A stretch of DNA of 64,000 bases, from NCBI GenBank assembly GCA_016712035.1, contig JADJRT010000004.1:62001-126000 (forward strand), in the 5' to 3' direction. Position 1 is the first letter of the stretch, and every line of letters begins with the position of its first letter. The notes under the pieces were generated by a model. The model had not been told where the DNA came from. It made no database searches and worked only from the letters and a program-made list of their open reading frames with translations. The stretch comes from Flammeovirgaceae bacterium. GTDB taxonomy: Bacteria > Bacteroidota > Bacteroidia > Cytophagales > Cyclobacteriaceae. The position numbers were made by a program, and so were the translations under genes. Below, in pieces: positions 53,978 to 63,829 of this stretch.

Positions 53978-56900
53978 ATGAACTTAATACAAGGTGCTTT
54001 ACGCAAACCCATCACGGTAATTGTAGCGATTATTGCCATACTCATTTTCTCTTCGGTTGCCATACGCAATTCGAAGATTGATATTTTTCCGACTTTAGGA
54101 TTACCTACAATTTATGTTGCTCAAACGTATGGTGGACTTTCGCCTCAACAAATGGAAGGATTTATTACTTCTTACTATGAGTATCACTTTCTATACATCA
54201 CGGGAATTAAGTTCGTAGAAAGTAAATCGGTTCAAGGAGTCACTCTTATCAAGCTGCAATTTCATGAAGGAACAGATATGGCAACAGCAATGGCTGAAAC
54301 GGTGTCGTATGTAAATCGATCAAGATCGTTTATGCCTCCTGGCACATTGCCTCCCTTTGTCATGCGCTATGATGCAGGTTCTGTTCCCGTAGGACAATTA
54401 GTATTCAGTAGTGAAACAAAAACACTCAGCGAAATCCAGGATTTAGCGTTGTTTAAAGTACGTCCGATGTTTGCTTCATTGCCTGGGGTATCAGCTCCAC
54501 CACCCTTAGGTGGAAATCAACGAACGGTTCTAATAAAAGCTGATCCGGAAAGAATGCGAAGCTATGGCCTTACACCCGATGATCTTGTTACCGCTATTGC
54601 AAAGAATAATACGATCTCACCTGCGGGTAATATCCGTGTTGGTGATTTTTCCTTGATAACACCTTCCAACAGTGTTGTTGATAATTTCAAAGAGCTTGAA
54701 TCCATTGCACTCAAATCAGGAACAGGTGCTTCCATTTATGTTCGGGATGTAGCCAGTGTTGACAACGGAGCAGATATTACATCGGGCTACGCACTGATCA
54801 ATGGTAAACGTTCGGTATATATCCCGGTTACAAAAAGAGCCGATGCTTCAACATGGGATGTGGTACAAAATATTAAGAAGGCATTGCCGGAAATGCAGGC
54901 AGCGGTTCCGGATGATATAAAAGTGTCATACGAGTTAGATCAATCTGGTTATGTAATCAATTCGCTTCGAAGTCTTTTGTTCGAAGGAGGATTAGGAGCG
55001 ATCCTTACCGGACTTATGGTACTCTTGTTTTTAGGTGATAGACGCAGTGCGATTATTGTGGTGCTGACCATTCCCCTTGCTTTACTGTCAGCAGTAGTAT
55101 TTCTATACCTCTTTGACCAGTCAATAAATATCATGACACTTGGAGGTTTAGCACTTGCCGTGGGTATCCTGGTGGACGAAGCTACCGTTACTGTTGAAAA
55201 TATTCACCACCATCAGGAGAATGGGAAGTCAAAAGCAAGAGCGATCATTGATGCTTGTAAAGAAATAGCATTGCCTAAGTTCCTGATCCTGTTAAGCATC
55301 CTGGCAGTATTCGTGCCTTCACTATTTATGTCGGGTGTACCCAAAGCCATGTTCCTTCCGCTTTCACTTGCCGTAGGCCTCGCAATGATCGCTTCGTTTT
55401 TGTTATCGCAAACTTTCGTACCAGTTGTTTCCAACTGGCTATTGAAAGAAGGTGTTAGTACAAGTAATAAAAGATTCGAGCGATTTAAGGAATGGTACAC
55501 AAACTTCTCTTATAAGCAATTTGATAGATCAAGGAGTCTTGCTCCACTGTTTTTAGTTCTTGCCTTAGTAGTTGCCCTGGTAGGTTATCGTTTTATCGGC
55601 ACAGAAATATTTCCAAAAGTTGATGCCGGTCAATTTCAGGTTCGCCTACGGCTGCCAACCGGTACACGTATTGAACGAACTGAAACGGCAACAAAAGATG
55701 TATTAAAGATCATTGATGAGATCGCTGGAAAGGACAACATTGAAATCACTTCTTCTTTTGCTGGTCTCCAACCACAGACGTATGCCATCAATTCTATTTT
55801 CATGTGGACAAGCGGACCCCATGAGGCATTGATGAAAGTGAAATTTAAAAGTAACTCAGGGATTCGACTGGAGAAATTCAAGGAACAGCTTCGCGATAGT
55901 ATAAAAAAGGAAATGCCTTCAGCCCTTATCTCATTCGAACCTGCCGACTTGGTTGATCAGGTGATGAGCCTTGGAACGAATACACCACTGGAAATTGCTG
56001 TACAAGGAAAGAACCTGGCACAAGGGCGTGAGTACGCAGAGAAAGTTAAAAAACAATTGGAGAAGATTTCATATTTGAGAGATGTGCAGTATGGGCTTCC
56101 TTTGGATTATCCAAGTCTTCAGATTAATTATGATCGTGTGCGAGCTGGACAGATGGGTATATCGGTGGAGCAGGCTGCGAAATCCGTATTGGCAGGAACA
56201 TCCTCAAGTCGTTTAACCCAGCCTATTTACTGGCTGGATAAAGCTGCTGGAAATGCTTATCAGGTTCAGGTAGAATATCCACAGTTCAGAATGAATAGCC
56301 CGGATCAGATTGAGCAAATACCTATTGATGGAAAAGGCGATCAAAACATTTACCTGCGTGATGTAGCCGATTGGAAGAAAATGAATACCGTAGGTGAATA
56401 TGACCGCCTCAATCAGCAACGCTACATTACCGTTACAGCAAATCTTAATAATAAAGATTTAGGTTCAGCCATTAAAGATGCGAATAAAGCGATTAAAAAT
56501 ATCGGAGAAATACCACACGGTATGAAAATCTATTTGCGTGGTCAGGCTGAAATTTTGGATCAAACAATGAGTGAGCTTGGAATTGGGTTGATACTTGCAA
56601 TTGTTATTATTTTCTTATTGCTGGCCACTAACTTTCAATCCTTTAACCTTTCATGGTCGATACTCTCAACCGTTCCGGCAGTAATTGCTGGATCATTTCT
56701 TCTGCTATTACTAACAGGTAAGACACTGAATATTCAATCGTTCATGGGAACGATCATGGCGATGAGTTTCAGTATCCAATGCCATACTCCTGATCACTAA
56801 CGCAGAGTATCTACGAAAGCAAAATGTGCTGAATACAAACATAGGATTGGAAGCAGCCAAGAATCGATTACGTCCTATCCTCATGACAAGTATTGCCATG

Positions 56901-57113
56901 ATTGCAGGTATGATTCCAATGGCAATCGGATTCGGGGAAGGTGCTGAACAAACGGCTCCTCTTGGTATTGCAGTAATTGGTGGACTACTCTTTTCTACCG
57001 TGACTACACTGTTCGTTTTACCTGTGATCTATAGCAGGGTAATCGGAAGCAAACAATATGTAAGCGCATCCCTTGATCCGGATGATGAGACCAGTAAAAA
57101 CTTTGGGCAATAA
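53978..57113 (+). CDS. RND efflux permease (frameshifted near C-terminus)
   Basis: Inner-membrane RND pump with twelve TM segments and two large periplasmic loops (DIFPTLGLPTIYVAQTYGGLSP, LGGLALAVGILVDEATVTVENI, RLPTGTRIERTE). The first frame ends at 56800 (AMSFSIQCHTPDH); the conserved TM10-12 part (SVSNAILLITNAEYLRKQ, MIPMAIGFGEGAEQTAPLG) follows in another frame. Loss of two bases (CG) near 56764, within a GCGATCGGAG-like site, explains the break. Repaired length about 1045 aa, normal. The closest type is the HAE1-like group; the substrate is not evident. Confidence 0.88.
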
Positions 57114-57222
57114 TTTAACTTCAATTGAATAGATACATGAAATGGCCATTAAGATGTTCTACACCCAACGGAATGATAATCTTGGCCATTCCATGTGACC
57201 ACGAAAAAATAAAAATTAACAC

Positions 57223-58296
57223 ATGAAATCTCTTATAATCATTTCGCTTTTTGGATTACTACTCATGGCTTGTAACAAGCAACATGAAGATCACACTACG
57301 TCAAGCGAAACAAAAAAAGTGGATACACTCAAAGTGTTGTCTTTAAAGAAAGGGAAAGTGGAGAAACAAACTTCACTCCCCGGAGAGCTTTTGGCGTTTG
57401 AGCATGTTGAGATTCATCCGAAAGTAACGGGATACATCAAGCAATTAAAGGTTGATATTGGATCAGTCGTGAAGAAAGGACAAATTCTGGCAGTGATTGA
57501 CGCACCTGAGATTCAATCCAGACTTGGCGAGGCCAATGGAAAACTTCAGGCTTCAAAGGCAAAACTCCAGACCAGCCTGGATACCTACAACCGCATTAAA
57601 GATGCAGCTAAAACCGAAGGTGTTGTTTCTCCTAATGAATTACAACGAGCAAAGAATCAAATGCTAACTGATAGTGCAGATTACAACGCAGCTCGATTTT
57701 CTGCGGCATCGTATCAGCAAGTTGGAAACTATCTTGCCATCACTGCTCCCTTCAATGGAATCATTACACAGCGAAATGTTAATGAAGGCGCTTATGTTGG
57801 ATCACCCAATGAAAAACCGATTCTCGTAATTGAGGACAATTCAAAGCTGAGATTGCGCGTAGCTGTTCCAGAGGCATTAACGGGAGTATTACTGAAAGAC
57901 AATAAAGTAAAGTTCTCAGCCAAGAGTAATCCCAATCAATTATTCGATGCTTTGCTGATGCGAAAGGCAGGAAGTATTGATGCAAATACAAGAACAGAGA
58001 TTTGGGAGTTTGAAGTTAAGAATGAAAAAGGCAACCTGAAGCCAGGGTCGTTTACCAATGTAGTTATGAATATTTATCGCTCTGAAGATTCTTATCTCGT
58101 TCCGTTCTCTACCGTAGTAACAACCCTTGAAAAGAAGTTTGTAATAAAAGTATCAAAAGATTCTACGCATTGGATTGATGTTTCACAAGGGTTAAACCTT
58201 TCGGATAAAACAGAGATTTTTGGCAGCCTGAAGGAAGGCGACACTCTGGTCATAAAAGCAAATGAAGAGTTAAAAGAAAGAACGGGTAGCCATTAA
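57223..58296 (+). CDS. Periplasmic adaptor (membrane-fusion) lipoprotein
   Basis: 357 aa with a lipobox (FGLLLMAC). A lipoyl/barrel-sandwich region (ELLAFEHVEIHPKVTGYIKQ, VDIGSVVKKGQILAVIDAPE), an alpha-hairpin (EANGKLQASKAKLQTSLDTY), and a beta-barrel domain (ITAPFNGIITQRNVNEGAYV). It bridges the RND pump and TolC. It follows the pump by 109 nt. Intact. Confidence 0.9.
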   Translation: MKSLIIISLFGLLLMACNKQHEDHTTSSETKKVDTLKVLSLKKGKVEKQTSLPGELLAFEHVEIHPKVTGYIKQLKVDIGSVVKKGQILAVIDAPEIQSRLGEANGKLQASKAKLQTSLDTYNRIKDAAKTEGVVSPNELQRAKNQMLTDSADYNAARFSAASYQQVGNYLAITAPFNGIITQRNVNEGAYVGSPNEKPILVIEDNSKLRLRVAVPEALTGVLLKDNKVKFSAKSNPNQLFDALLMRKAGSIDANTRTEIWEFEVKNEKGNLKPGSFTNVVMNIYRSEDSYLVPFSTVVTTLEKKFVIKVSKDSTHWIDVSQGLNLSDKTEIFGSLKEGDTLVIKANEELKERTGSH

Positions 58297-58317
58297 ATTT
58301 GACAATTAATTATTTAG

Positions 58318-58339
58318 AACTCTAAGGACTTAGAGAGTT
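58318..58339 (+). terminator. Weak hairpin after adaptor gene
   Basis: AACTCTAAG pairs imperfectly with CTTAGAGAGTT (two extra bases), followed by ATTTTA. It lies 22 nt past the adaptor stop and ends 5 nt before the next ATG, so it could be a leaky terminator or attenuator. Confidence 0.3.
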
Positions 58340-58344
58340 ATTTT

Positions 58345-58892
58345 ATGAAAACTATTCTTACTCTTCTTGTTTTTCTCTCTATCAGCGCAATGGCTTTATC
58401 ACAGAATGACACCAGTGGCGTGTACCTCAGCGCAGTTGACTTTGCTAATAGTAAGTTAACCGTGCCGTCAGCTTGCACTTCTAATGAAAATTGGATTAAA
58501 ATTCAAAAACCGCTTCATTACTGTCAAGATCAATCAGAGAAACATAAGTTTGCTAAGGCTGAGATTTTCGGAGTGCGTACCTGTCGCAACAATATCGGAT
58601 TCAACAAAACATGGAATTCAAGTTATCAATACCGACTCCATTATTTTGTACAGTCGATCAGAGCATTGTTAGCAGCGAGGGCAGCTTTATGAAGATGTGT
58701 TTTCTTTAGTTTAAGTCCAGTTCAGAAATCATACCGCTTACAAAGGAGGCCTTAAAAAGTGCTTTTTCAGGAAATCTAAAATTCCTGACTTTTGTTGATT
58801 CGTCATTCAAACGGGACAGTGAGTTGGGTACGTTCAATAAGCAACTTAATAAATATATGATCATCTACTTCTATGAGCAATCTCTTAAGTAA
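58345..58892 (+). pseudogene. Secreted unknown protein, several frameshifts
   Basis: A signal peptide (MKTILTLLVFLSISAMALSQ) and NDTSGVYLSAVDFANSKLTV start the protein. The frame is then broken several times: about residue 52 on (HKFAKAEIFGVRTC), about 58625 (SIILYSRSEHC in another frame), and a last segment reading SEIIPLTKEALKSAFSGNLK...NKYMIIYFYEQSLK to TAA at 58892. Overall it resembles small exported Bacteroidota proteins that accompany efflux operons. Total length is one short of a multiple of three. Function unknown. Confidence 0.5.
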
Positions 58893-58920
58893 GGATTCAG
58901 AACTTAATTTTTGATCCAAT

Positions 58921-58950
58921 TTACATTGTATTTTTAATTCAATTGTATTT
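58921..58950 (+). promoter_or_regulatory. Shared upstream motif, copy 2 (response regulator)
   Basis: ACATTGTATTTTT and TCAATTGTATTTC: two ATTGTATTT units about 19 bp apart immediately before the response-regulator ATG at 58953. AATTCAATTGTATTT matches the core of the copies upstream of tolC and of the 63133 lipoprotein, which suggests autoregulation. Confidence 0.5.
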
Positions 58951-58952
58951 CA

Positions 58953-59626
58953 ATGAAAGTGTTGATTGTAGAAGATGAGACTGACCTGCAAGGAATTCTG
59001 ATGGATTTCCTGTCTAAGGAGAAGTTTGCCTTTGATGCAGTACTGCAAAGGATGCTTCGGAGAAAATATCATTGTATAACTACGACTGCATTTTATTAGA
59101 CATCAACTTGCCGGACGCCAGTGGTTTTAAGTTATTGGATGAACTGAAAGAAATCAATAAAACCGAAGGGGTCATTATTATCTCCGCCCGTGATTCTATT
59201 GACGATAAGATCAAAGGGCTTAACCTGGGTGCTGATGATTACCTGACGAAGCCTTTTCATTTATCTGAACTGAATGCACGAATTCAAGCCGTTATCAGGA
59301 GAAAAAAATTTGATACTGGCCGCAAGGCATTGTTCGGCAATATTGAAATTGATTTGCTTCAGATTATTATCAAAGTTGACGGCAATCCCGTTAACCTTAC
59401 GAAGAAAGAGTTTGATATACTTCAGCACCTGGTTGCAAACAGGAATATAGTCGTATCGAAGAATTCAATCGTGGAATATATATGGGGAGACTACGTAGAC
59501 GATTCCCTTTCACTTGACCTGCTTTCAACTCATTTGAAAAATCTGAAAAAGAAGCTTAAGCAAGCTAACGCCACGATTGAAATCAGGAATGTATATGGTG
59601 TAGGCTATCAAATTATTGAGTTATGA
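58953..59626 (+). CDS. OmpR-type response regulator (frameshifted)
   Basis: Receiver plus winged-helix DNA-binding domain. It starts MKVLIVEDETDLQGILMDF (acidic pocket ED). A one-base loss near 59040 shifts from DAVLQRM to TAKDASEKISLYNYDCILLD, which contains the phospho-acceptor Asp in LLDINLP. Then TKPFHLSELNARIQ and the C-terminal wHTH (LTKKEFDILQHLVANRNIVV, LSTHLKNLKKKL). About 224 aa when repaired. Its stop overlaps the kinase ATG by 4 nt. It probably controls the efflux operon. Confidence 0.87.
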
Positions 59627-60881
59627 AGACACGTAGCCTTCTGTCTTTGTCTTCTGGAATTACCTTTTGGTGTTCTTTGTGTTACTTGTCCTTTTCTTTT
59701 GGGTCTTTTACTTTATTCTGCACATTACGGTTCAGCAGAACATCGATGAGATACTTTCTAACCGCAGAAATAATATCATTGAACTGTTTCAGGCAAAAGG
59801 CGGAAGAGTTCCTGCCGATGAATTCGGTTTAACTGATTTCAGGATGAGAATCACAGATACTGCAATGCAGGATTTGTATGCGGATACGCTGATCTTCGAG
59901 AAAACCGATGTCGAGTTCGATGAGTATCGAAAGCTCACCTCAACTTTTGAATTCAAAGGAAAAATATACAGGCTTGAGATCGTTAAGGCGCATCTTGAGA
60001 CAGAAGAAATCATAAGTACCATTGTACTATCCCTAGTCTTGACGTTCCTGTTGATGCTTGGTGTATTCTATTTTACGACACGATATTTTTCAGCAAAACT
60101 CTGGCAACCCTTTCACGATACACTTGGCAAGTTGAAAGTGTTTGAGATTGAGAAGTCATCAAAACTTGTGCTGTCTGATTCTTCCGTTGAAGAATTCAAT
60201 GTATTGAATAAATCAATTCTTGAACTAACATAACGTACACAAAATGCTTTCCTGAACCAAAAGCAATTTACTGAAAACGCCTCGCATGAAATGCAAACCC
60301 CTTTGGCTGTTATTCAAAGCCAGTTGGAAATGTGGATTGGTGATCCTGCAATGACCGAAGTGCAATCCGAAAAAATACGAATGTTATTGGATGCCATTCA
60401 GCGGCTTTCAAAACTAAATAAGACTTTGTTACTTCTTGCCAAGATTGATAATCAACAATTTCCAGAGAGAGAGAAGAACGATTTGCGATTATTGGTGGAG
60501 AAGATTCTTTCCTACTTTGAAGGACAACAAGTGAACCTAAAAATTGATCTCTCGCTCGATTTGAAACCAGCCTTTGTTGAAGCCAATACCATGCTGCTTG
60601 ATGTGCTCTTAATGAACCTGATAAAAAATGCTTTCCTGCACACTAACAGTGAAGGGACTGTCCACATTAGAAGTACAGATTCAAGTTTCATAATTCGCAA
60701 TTCTCCTGCTGGGGAAGAGATTCCTAAAGACAAACTGTTTCAACGATTTTCAAAGCAATCCACCAACAAGCAAAGTTGGGGTCTTGGACTTGCCATCGCC
60801 AAGAGAATCTGCGACATAAATGGATGGTCACTAGAATATAAATTTCATAACAATGAGCATGTTTTTGAGATTCATTTTTAA
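59623..60881 (+). CDS. Sensor histidine kinase (frameshift and in-frame TAA)
   Basis: The start ATG at 59623 overlaps the regulator stop. A missing T near 59660 shifts to FLVFFVLLVLFFWVFYF (TM1). A periplasmic sensor of about 110 residues and TM2 (STIVLSLVLTFLLMLGVFYF) follow. The H-box TENASHEMQTPLAVI has its His, but a TAA at 60231-60233 interrupts the same frame upstream of it (LT-stop-RTQNAFLNQKQF), one base from AAA. The N-box NLIKNAFLHTN and the G-box WGLGLAIAKRI are intact. Without repair the kinase would lack its catalytic half. About 419 aa repaired. Confidence 0.85.
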
Positions 60882-60956
60882 TAAACAATTTCCGTATAAC
60901 AAGCAGGTGATGATACTTCTTGATTCCAATATGCTCCGCTCTACTTTCGCTACGCT

Positions 60957-62969
60957 ATGAGATTCACACTGACCGGGGCCCTTGTATTACTTGCATTAGT
61001 TCTTTCCGCACAGCATTCCACTCCTGACACTGTCAAGGCGTTTTTTACTACAGAAAAAATTGAATTCGATGGCAAACTGTCTGAAGAAGTTTGGAACCAG
61101 GCTCAACACATCAGTAATTTTACACAGCGCGAGCTAGACTTTGGGCAGCCATCCTCTGAGCAGACAGAGGTAGCGGTTATCTATACTAAACTCGGGATTT
61201 ATATTGGCGTATGGGCCTATCAGAAAGACCCCAAATCTGTTATTTCAAAATTTCTTCAACGCGACTTTGATTTTGAGTCCGATGACAATTTCAAAATTAT
61301 TATTAGCCCTTTCAATGACAGGCGCAATGGTTATGAGTTTATAATTAACCCGCTTGGCGCGCGCGCTGACCTGTTGGTTTCCAGTGCAGAAGACAGCAAC
61401 ATCGACTGGAACGGAGTGTGGGATACGAAAACGACTATTACTGATGCAGGATGGTTTGCTGAAATAGTTATTCCTTTCACATCCCTAAAATTCAAAAAAA
61501 GCGATCATCATATATGGGCCATCAACTTTGAGAGAAATATTCGTTCAAAAAATGAACAAGTACGCTGGCAAGGCTGGTCGCGGGATTTCAGTTTCGAAAG
61601 CATAGTCAATGCCGGAACACTCGCTGGCATGGAAAATATCGGGTACTCAAAAAAGTTTGAGCTTAAACCTTACGGCCTGGCAGGTTACGCTGGCAACAAC
61701 GCAAGTAAGACGGATTACACCAATAAAGTCGGTGCTGACCTCAATGTAAATATTACGCCTACGTTAAAACTAAACCTGACTACCAACACGGATTTTGCTC
61801 AAGTTGAAGCAGATCGAATCCCTGTTAACCTGACTCGCTTCAGTATCTTTTTATCCGGAGAGAGAGAGTTTTTCCTGGAAGGCTACCAGAACTACGAGTT
61901 CTCTTTCGGAAATAATCGTGCCTTCTACACCCGTACAATTGGATTGGAAAATAGACAACCCGTTCCGGTGATTGCGGGGGTTCGGCTATTTGGTAAAGAG
62001 AAAAAAAGTAACATCGGATTCCTATCCATTCAAACTGCCGACAAAGACACGATACCCTCAACCAATCACACCGTGTTCAGGTACCGACACGATATAGGCA
62101 AGCAATCCAACGTAGGCTTTATCACCACATCTAAAATCAGTGAAGATAAGCACAACTTCGTTGATTACCCGAATGACTTGATGGACATTTTTGCATCGAT
62201 CAGTGAGGTGTCTAATGATTTTAATGCCGAGTCTGGATTTATAAACCGAAAAAACTACAGGCTGTACACCTGGTTCTTTCGATTTACGCCTCGCTGGTTT
62301 ACAAATCTGGGTGTGCGAAAGATGAACTTCAGGCCCTGGGGATTTAACTACTACCAGACATTGAATACCGGTGAACTGGAATCTTTCAACAATGAAAGCA
62401 GACCTTTTGGGTTTTTTCTTAAAAGCGGTGAGTATTTTGAATACAATTTACTCCAGCAATATGACAGGCCGGACGAGGACTTTGACTTTACAGCGGAAAT
62501 AATTATTCCAGCCGGTAAATACTGGATGTACCGGCAAGAACTTCAGTTCGGCACTTTTCAGGGGCGGAGACTATGGATGTCCGCAGCATATCAATGGGGT
62601 GGATATTACACGGGACACATCAGAACGCTGGAAACTGAATTGGGTGTGAACCTCAGTAAACACTTCAACCTAAGTACTGAATACATTTTTAACTCAATTC
62701 GACTACCTCAGGGAAATGTTGACACACATGAATTGGCACAATTCATCAATTATGCGTTTACCACAAAACTTTCAATTGCCTATTTTGTTCAATGGAATTC
62801 CGTTGCTGATTACCTGGCCGGTAACTTCAGGCTGCATTGGATACCCAAGGTGGGTACTGACTTCTACCTGGTGTTCAACCAAAGCTATGATGAGTTGGAG
62901 ATGTTAGATCTCCGTGCACCAAGAACAAATACGGGCGTGGCAAAGCTGGTCTGGAGATTTGTATTTTAG
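60957..62969 (+). CDS. DUF5916-domain outer-membrane protein
   Basis: 670 aa with a signal peptide (MRFTLTGALVLLALVLSAQ). Residues 25-215 form a CBM9-like sugar-binding domain (IEFDGKLSEEVWNQA, DDNFKIIISPFNDRRNGYEF, GVWDTKTTITDAGWFAEIVIP). The rest is the DUF5916 beta-barrel (LTRFSIFLSGEREFFLEGY, FRYRHDIGKQSNVGF, LVWRFVF end). Members are thought to be outer-membrane or surface proteins; the ligand is unknown. Intact. Confidence 0.87.
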   Translation: MRFTLTGALVLLALVLSAQHSTPDTVKAFFTTEKIEFDGKLSEEVWNQAQHISNFTQRELDFGQPSSEQTEVAVIYTKLGIYIGVWAYQKDPKSVISKFLQRDFDFESDDNFKIIISPFNDRRNGYEFIINPLGARADLLVSSAEDSNIDWNGVWDTKTTITDAGWFAEIVIPFTSLKFKKSDHHIWAINFERNIRSKNEQVRWQGWSRDFSFESIVNAGTLAGMENIGYSKKFELKPYGLAGYAGNNASKTDYTNKVGADLNVNITPTLKLNLTTNTDFAQVEADRIPVNLTRFSIFLSGEREFFLEGYQNYEFSFGNNRAFYTRTIGLENRQPVPVIAGVRLFGKEKKSNIGFLSIQTADKDTIPSTNHTVFRYRHDIGKQSNVGFITTSKISEDKHNFVDYPNDLMDIFASISEVSNDFNAESGFINRKNYRLYTWFFRFTPRWFTNLGVRKMNFRPWGFNYYQTLNTGELESFNNESRPFGFFLKSGEYFEYNLLQQYDRPDEDFDFTAEIIIPAGKYWMYRQELQFGTFQGRRLWMSAAYQWGGYYTGHIRTLETELGVNLSKHFNLSTEYIFNSIRLPQGNVDTHELAQFINYAFTTKLSIAYFVQWNSVADYLAGNFRLHWIPKVGTDFYLVFNQSYDELEMLDLRAPRTNTGVAKLVWRFVF

Positions 62970-63042
62970 TACTCTTTTTTTAGAAGCCTTTAAAGTTTTC
63001 TGCAAAGTTGTGAACACGCATAAGACAGAACAGATGCAAATT

Positions 63043-63075
63043 CATTTTTCCTCCATTATTCAATTGTATTTTTAG
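63043..63075 (+). promoter_or_regulatory. Shared upstream motif, copy 3 (lipoprotein)
   Basis: CATTTTTCCTCCATTATT, identical in 18 bases to the tolC copy, then CAATTGTATTTTTAG. It lies 57 nt before the GTG of the next gene. The conserved length is too great for chance. Confidence 0.6.
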
Positions 63076-63132
63076 GATTAACCTCCCGAAGGCATTTTGC
63101 ACAGCATGACATAAGACATAAAGCTATTAACC

Positions 63133-63789
63133 GTGAAAACTAAAAGTTTATTTCTGATCGCTGTGGTTGTGTTAAGTTGTAGTAACACAAAATCCAATAC
63201 GGAAACTTCCAGCGAGGAAGCTGTTCAAACTCAAGACCCTGCCGTGGTCTTTAATTTTGATAATGATGAACCGGGTAAACTGCCATCCAACTGGACACCC
63301 GCAACCAGTACATGGTCAATCGTTGCAGACGGCAATAACAAAGCCATGAAGCAAACCGAAAAAAATTCCGGGAGCCAATATAATATATGCGTGGAGGGAA
63401 GCCAGCGTTACCAGAATTTGTCTGCCGAGGTGAGAGTAAAGGCTTCGGAAGGTGGCGAAGACCAGGGAGGTGGATTAGTCTGGCGATACCAGGATGCACA
63501 AAACTATTACATCATGCGAGCCAACCCGCTCGAAAACAATTTGCGTCTGTACCAAGTGGTGAACGGAAACCGAAAACAAATGGAGTCGGCTAACGTGAAA
63601 ATGAAGTCATCGGAATGGTTTACCCTGAAAGTTGTTATGACTGGTAATAGCATCGACTGCTATTATGACGGTCAGAAGTTGTTAAGCAGCAAGGACGATA
63701 CCTTTCCCAATGCTGGGCTTGTTGGGTTTTGGACTAAGGCCGATGCCATTTCATTGTTCGATGATTTGAAAATCACCATCTTAAAGTAA
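63133..63789 (+). CDS. Lipoprotein with LamG/DUF1080-like domain
   Basis: 218 aa, GTG start at 63133. Lipobox VVVLSCSN. The mature part is a concanavalin-like jelly roll (VFNFDNDEPGKLPSNW, GGGLVWRYQDAQNYYIMRAN, EWFTLKVVMTGNSIDCYYDG, VGFWTKADAISLFDDLKI), the pattern of DUF1080/3-keto-disaccharide hydrolase and LamG relatives, probably binding a glycan or polymer. Its upstream motif is shared with the efflux operon. Confidence 0.8.
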   Translation: MKTKSLFLIAVVVLSCSNTKSNTETSSEEAVQTQDPAVVFNFDNDEPGKLPSNWTPATSTWSIVADGNNKAMKQTEKNSGSQYNICVEGSQRYQNLSAEVRVKASEGGEDQGGGLVWRYQDAQNYYIMRANPLENNLRLYQVVNGNRKQMESANVKMKSSEWFTLKVVMTGNSIDCYYDGQKLLSSKDDTFPNAGLVGFWTKADAISLFDDLKITILK

Positions 63790-63829
63790 GCGTAAATATT
63801 TATCTTGCAGAACTTAAACAATTAATAAA

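Noticed and set aside
8448..60881. Stop-codon reassignment (TAG/TAA read as amino acids)
   Set aside because: Only two isolated in-frame stops occur, one TAG and one TAA, while both codons end many intact genes here.
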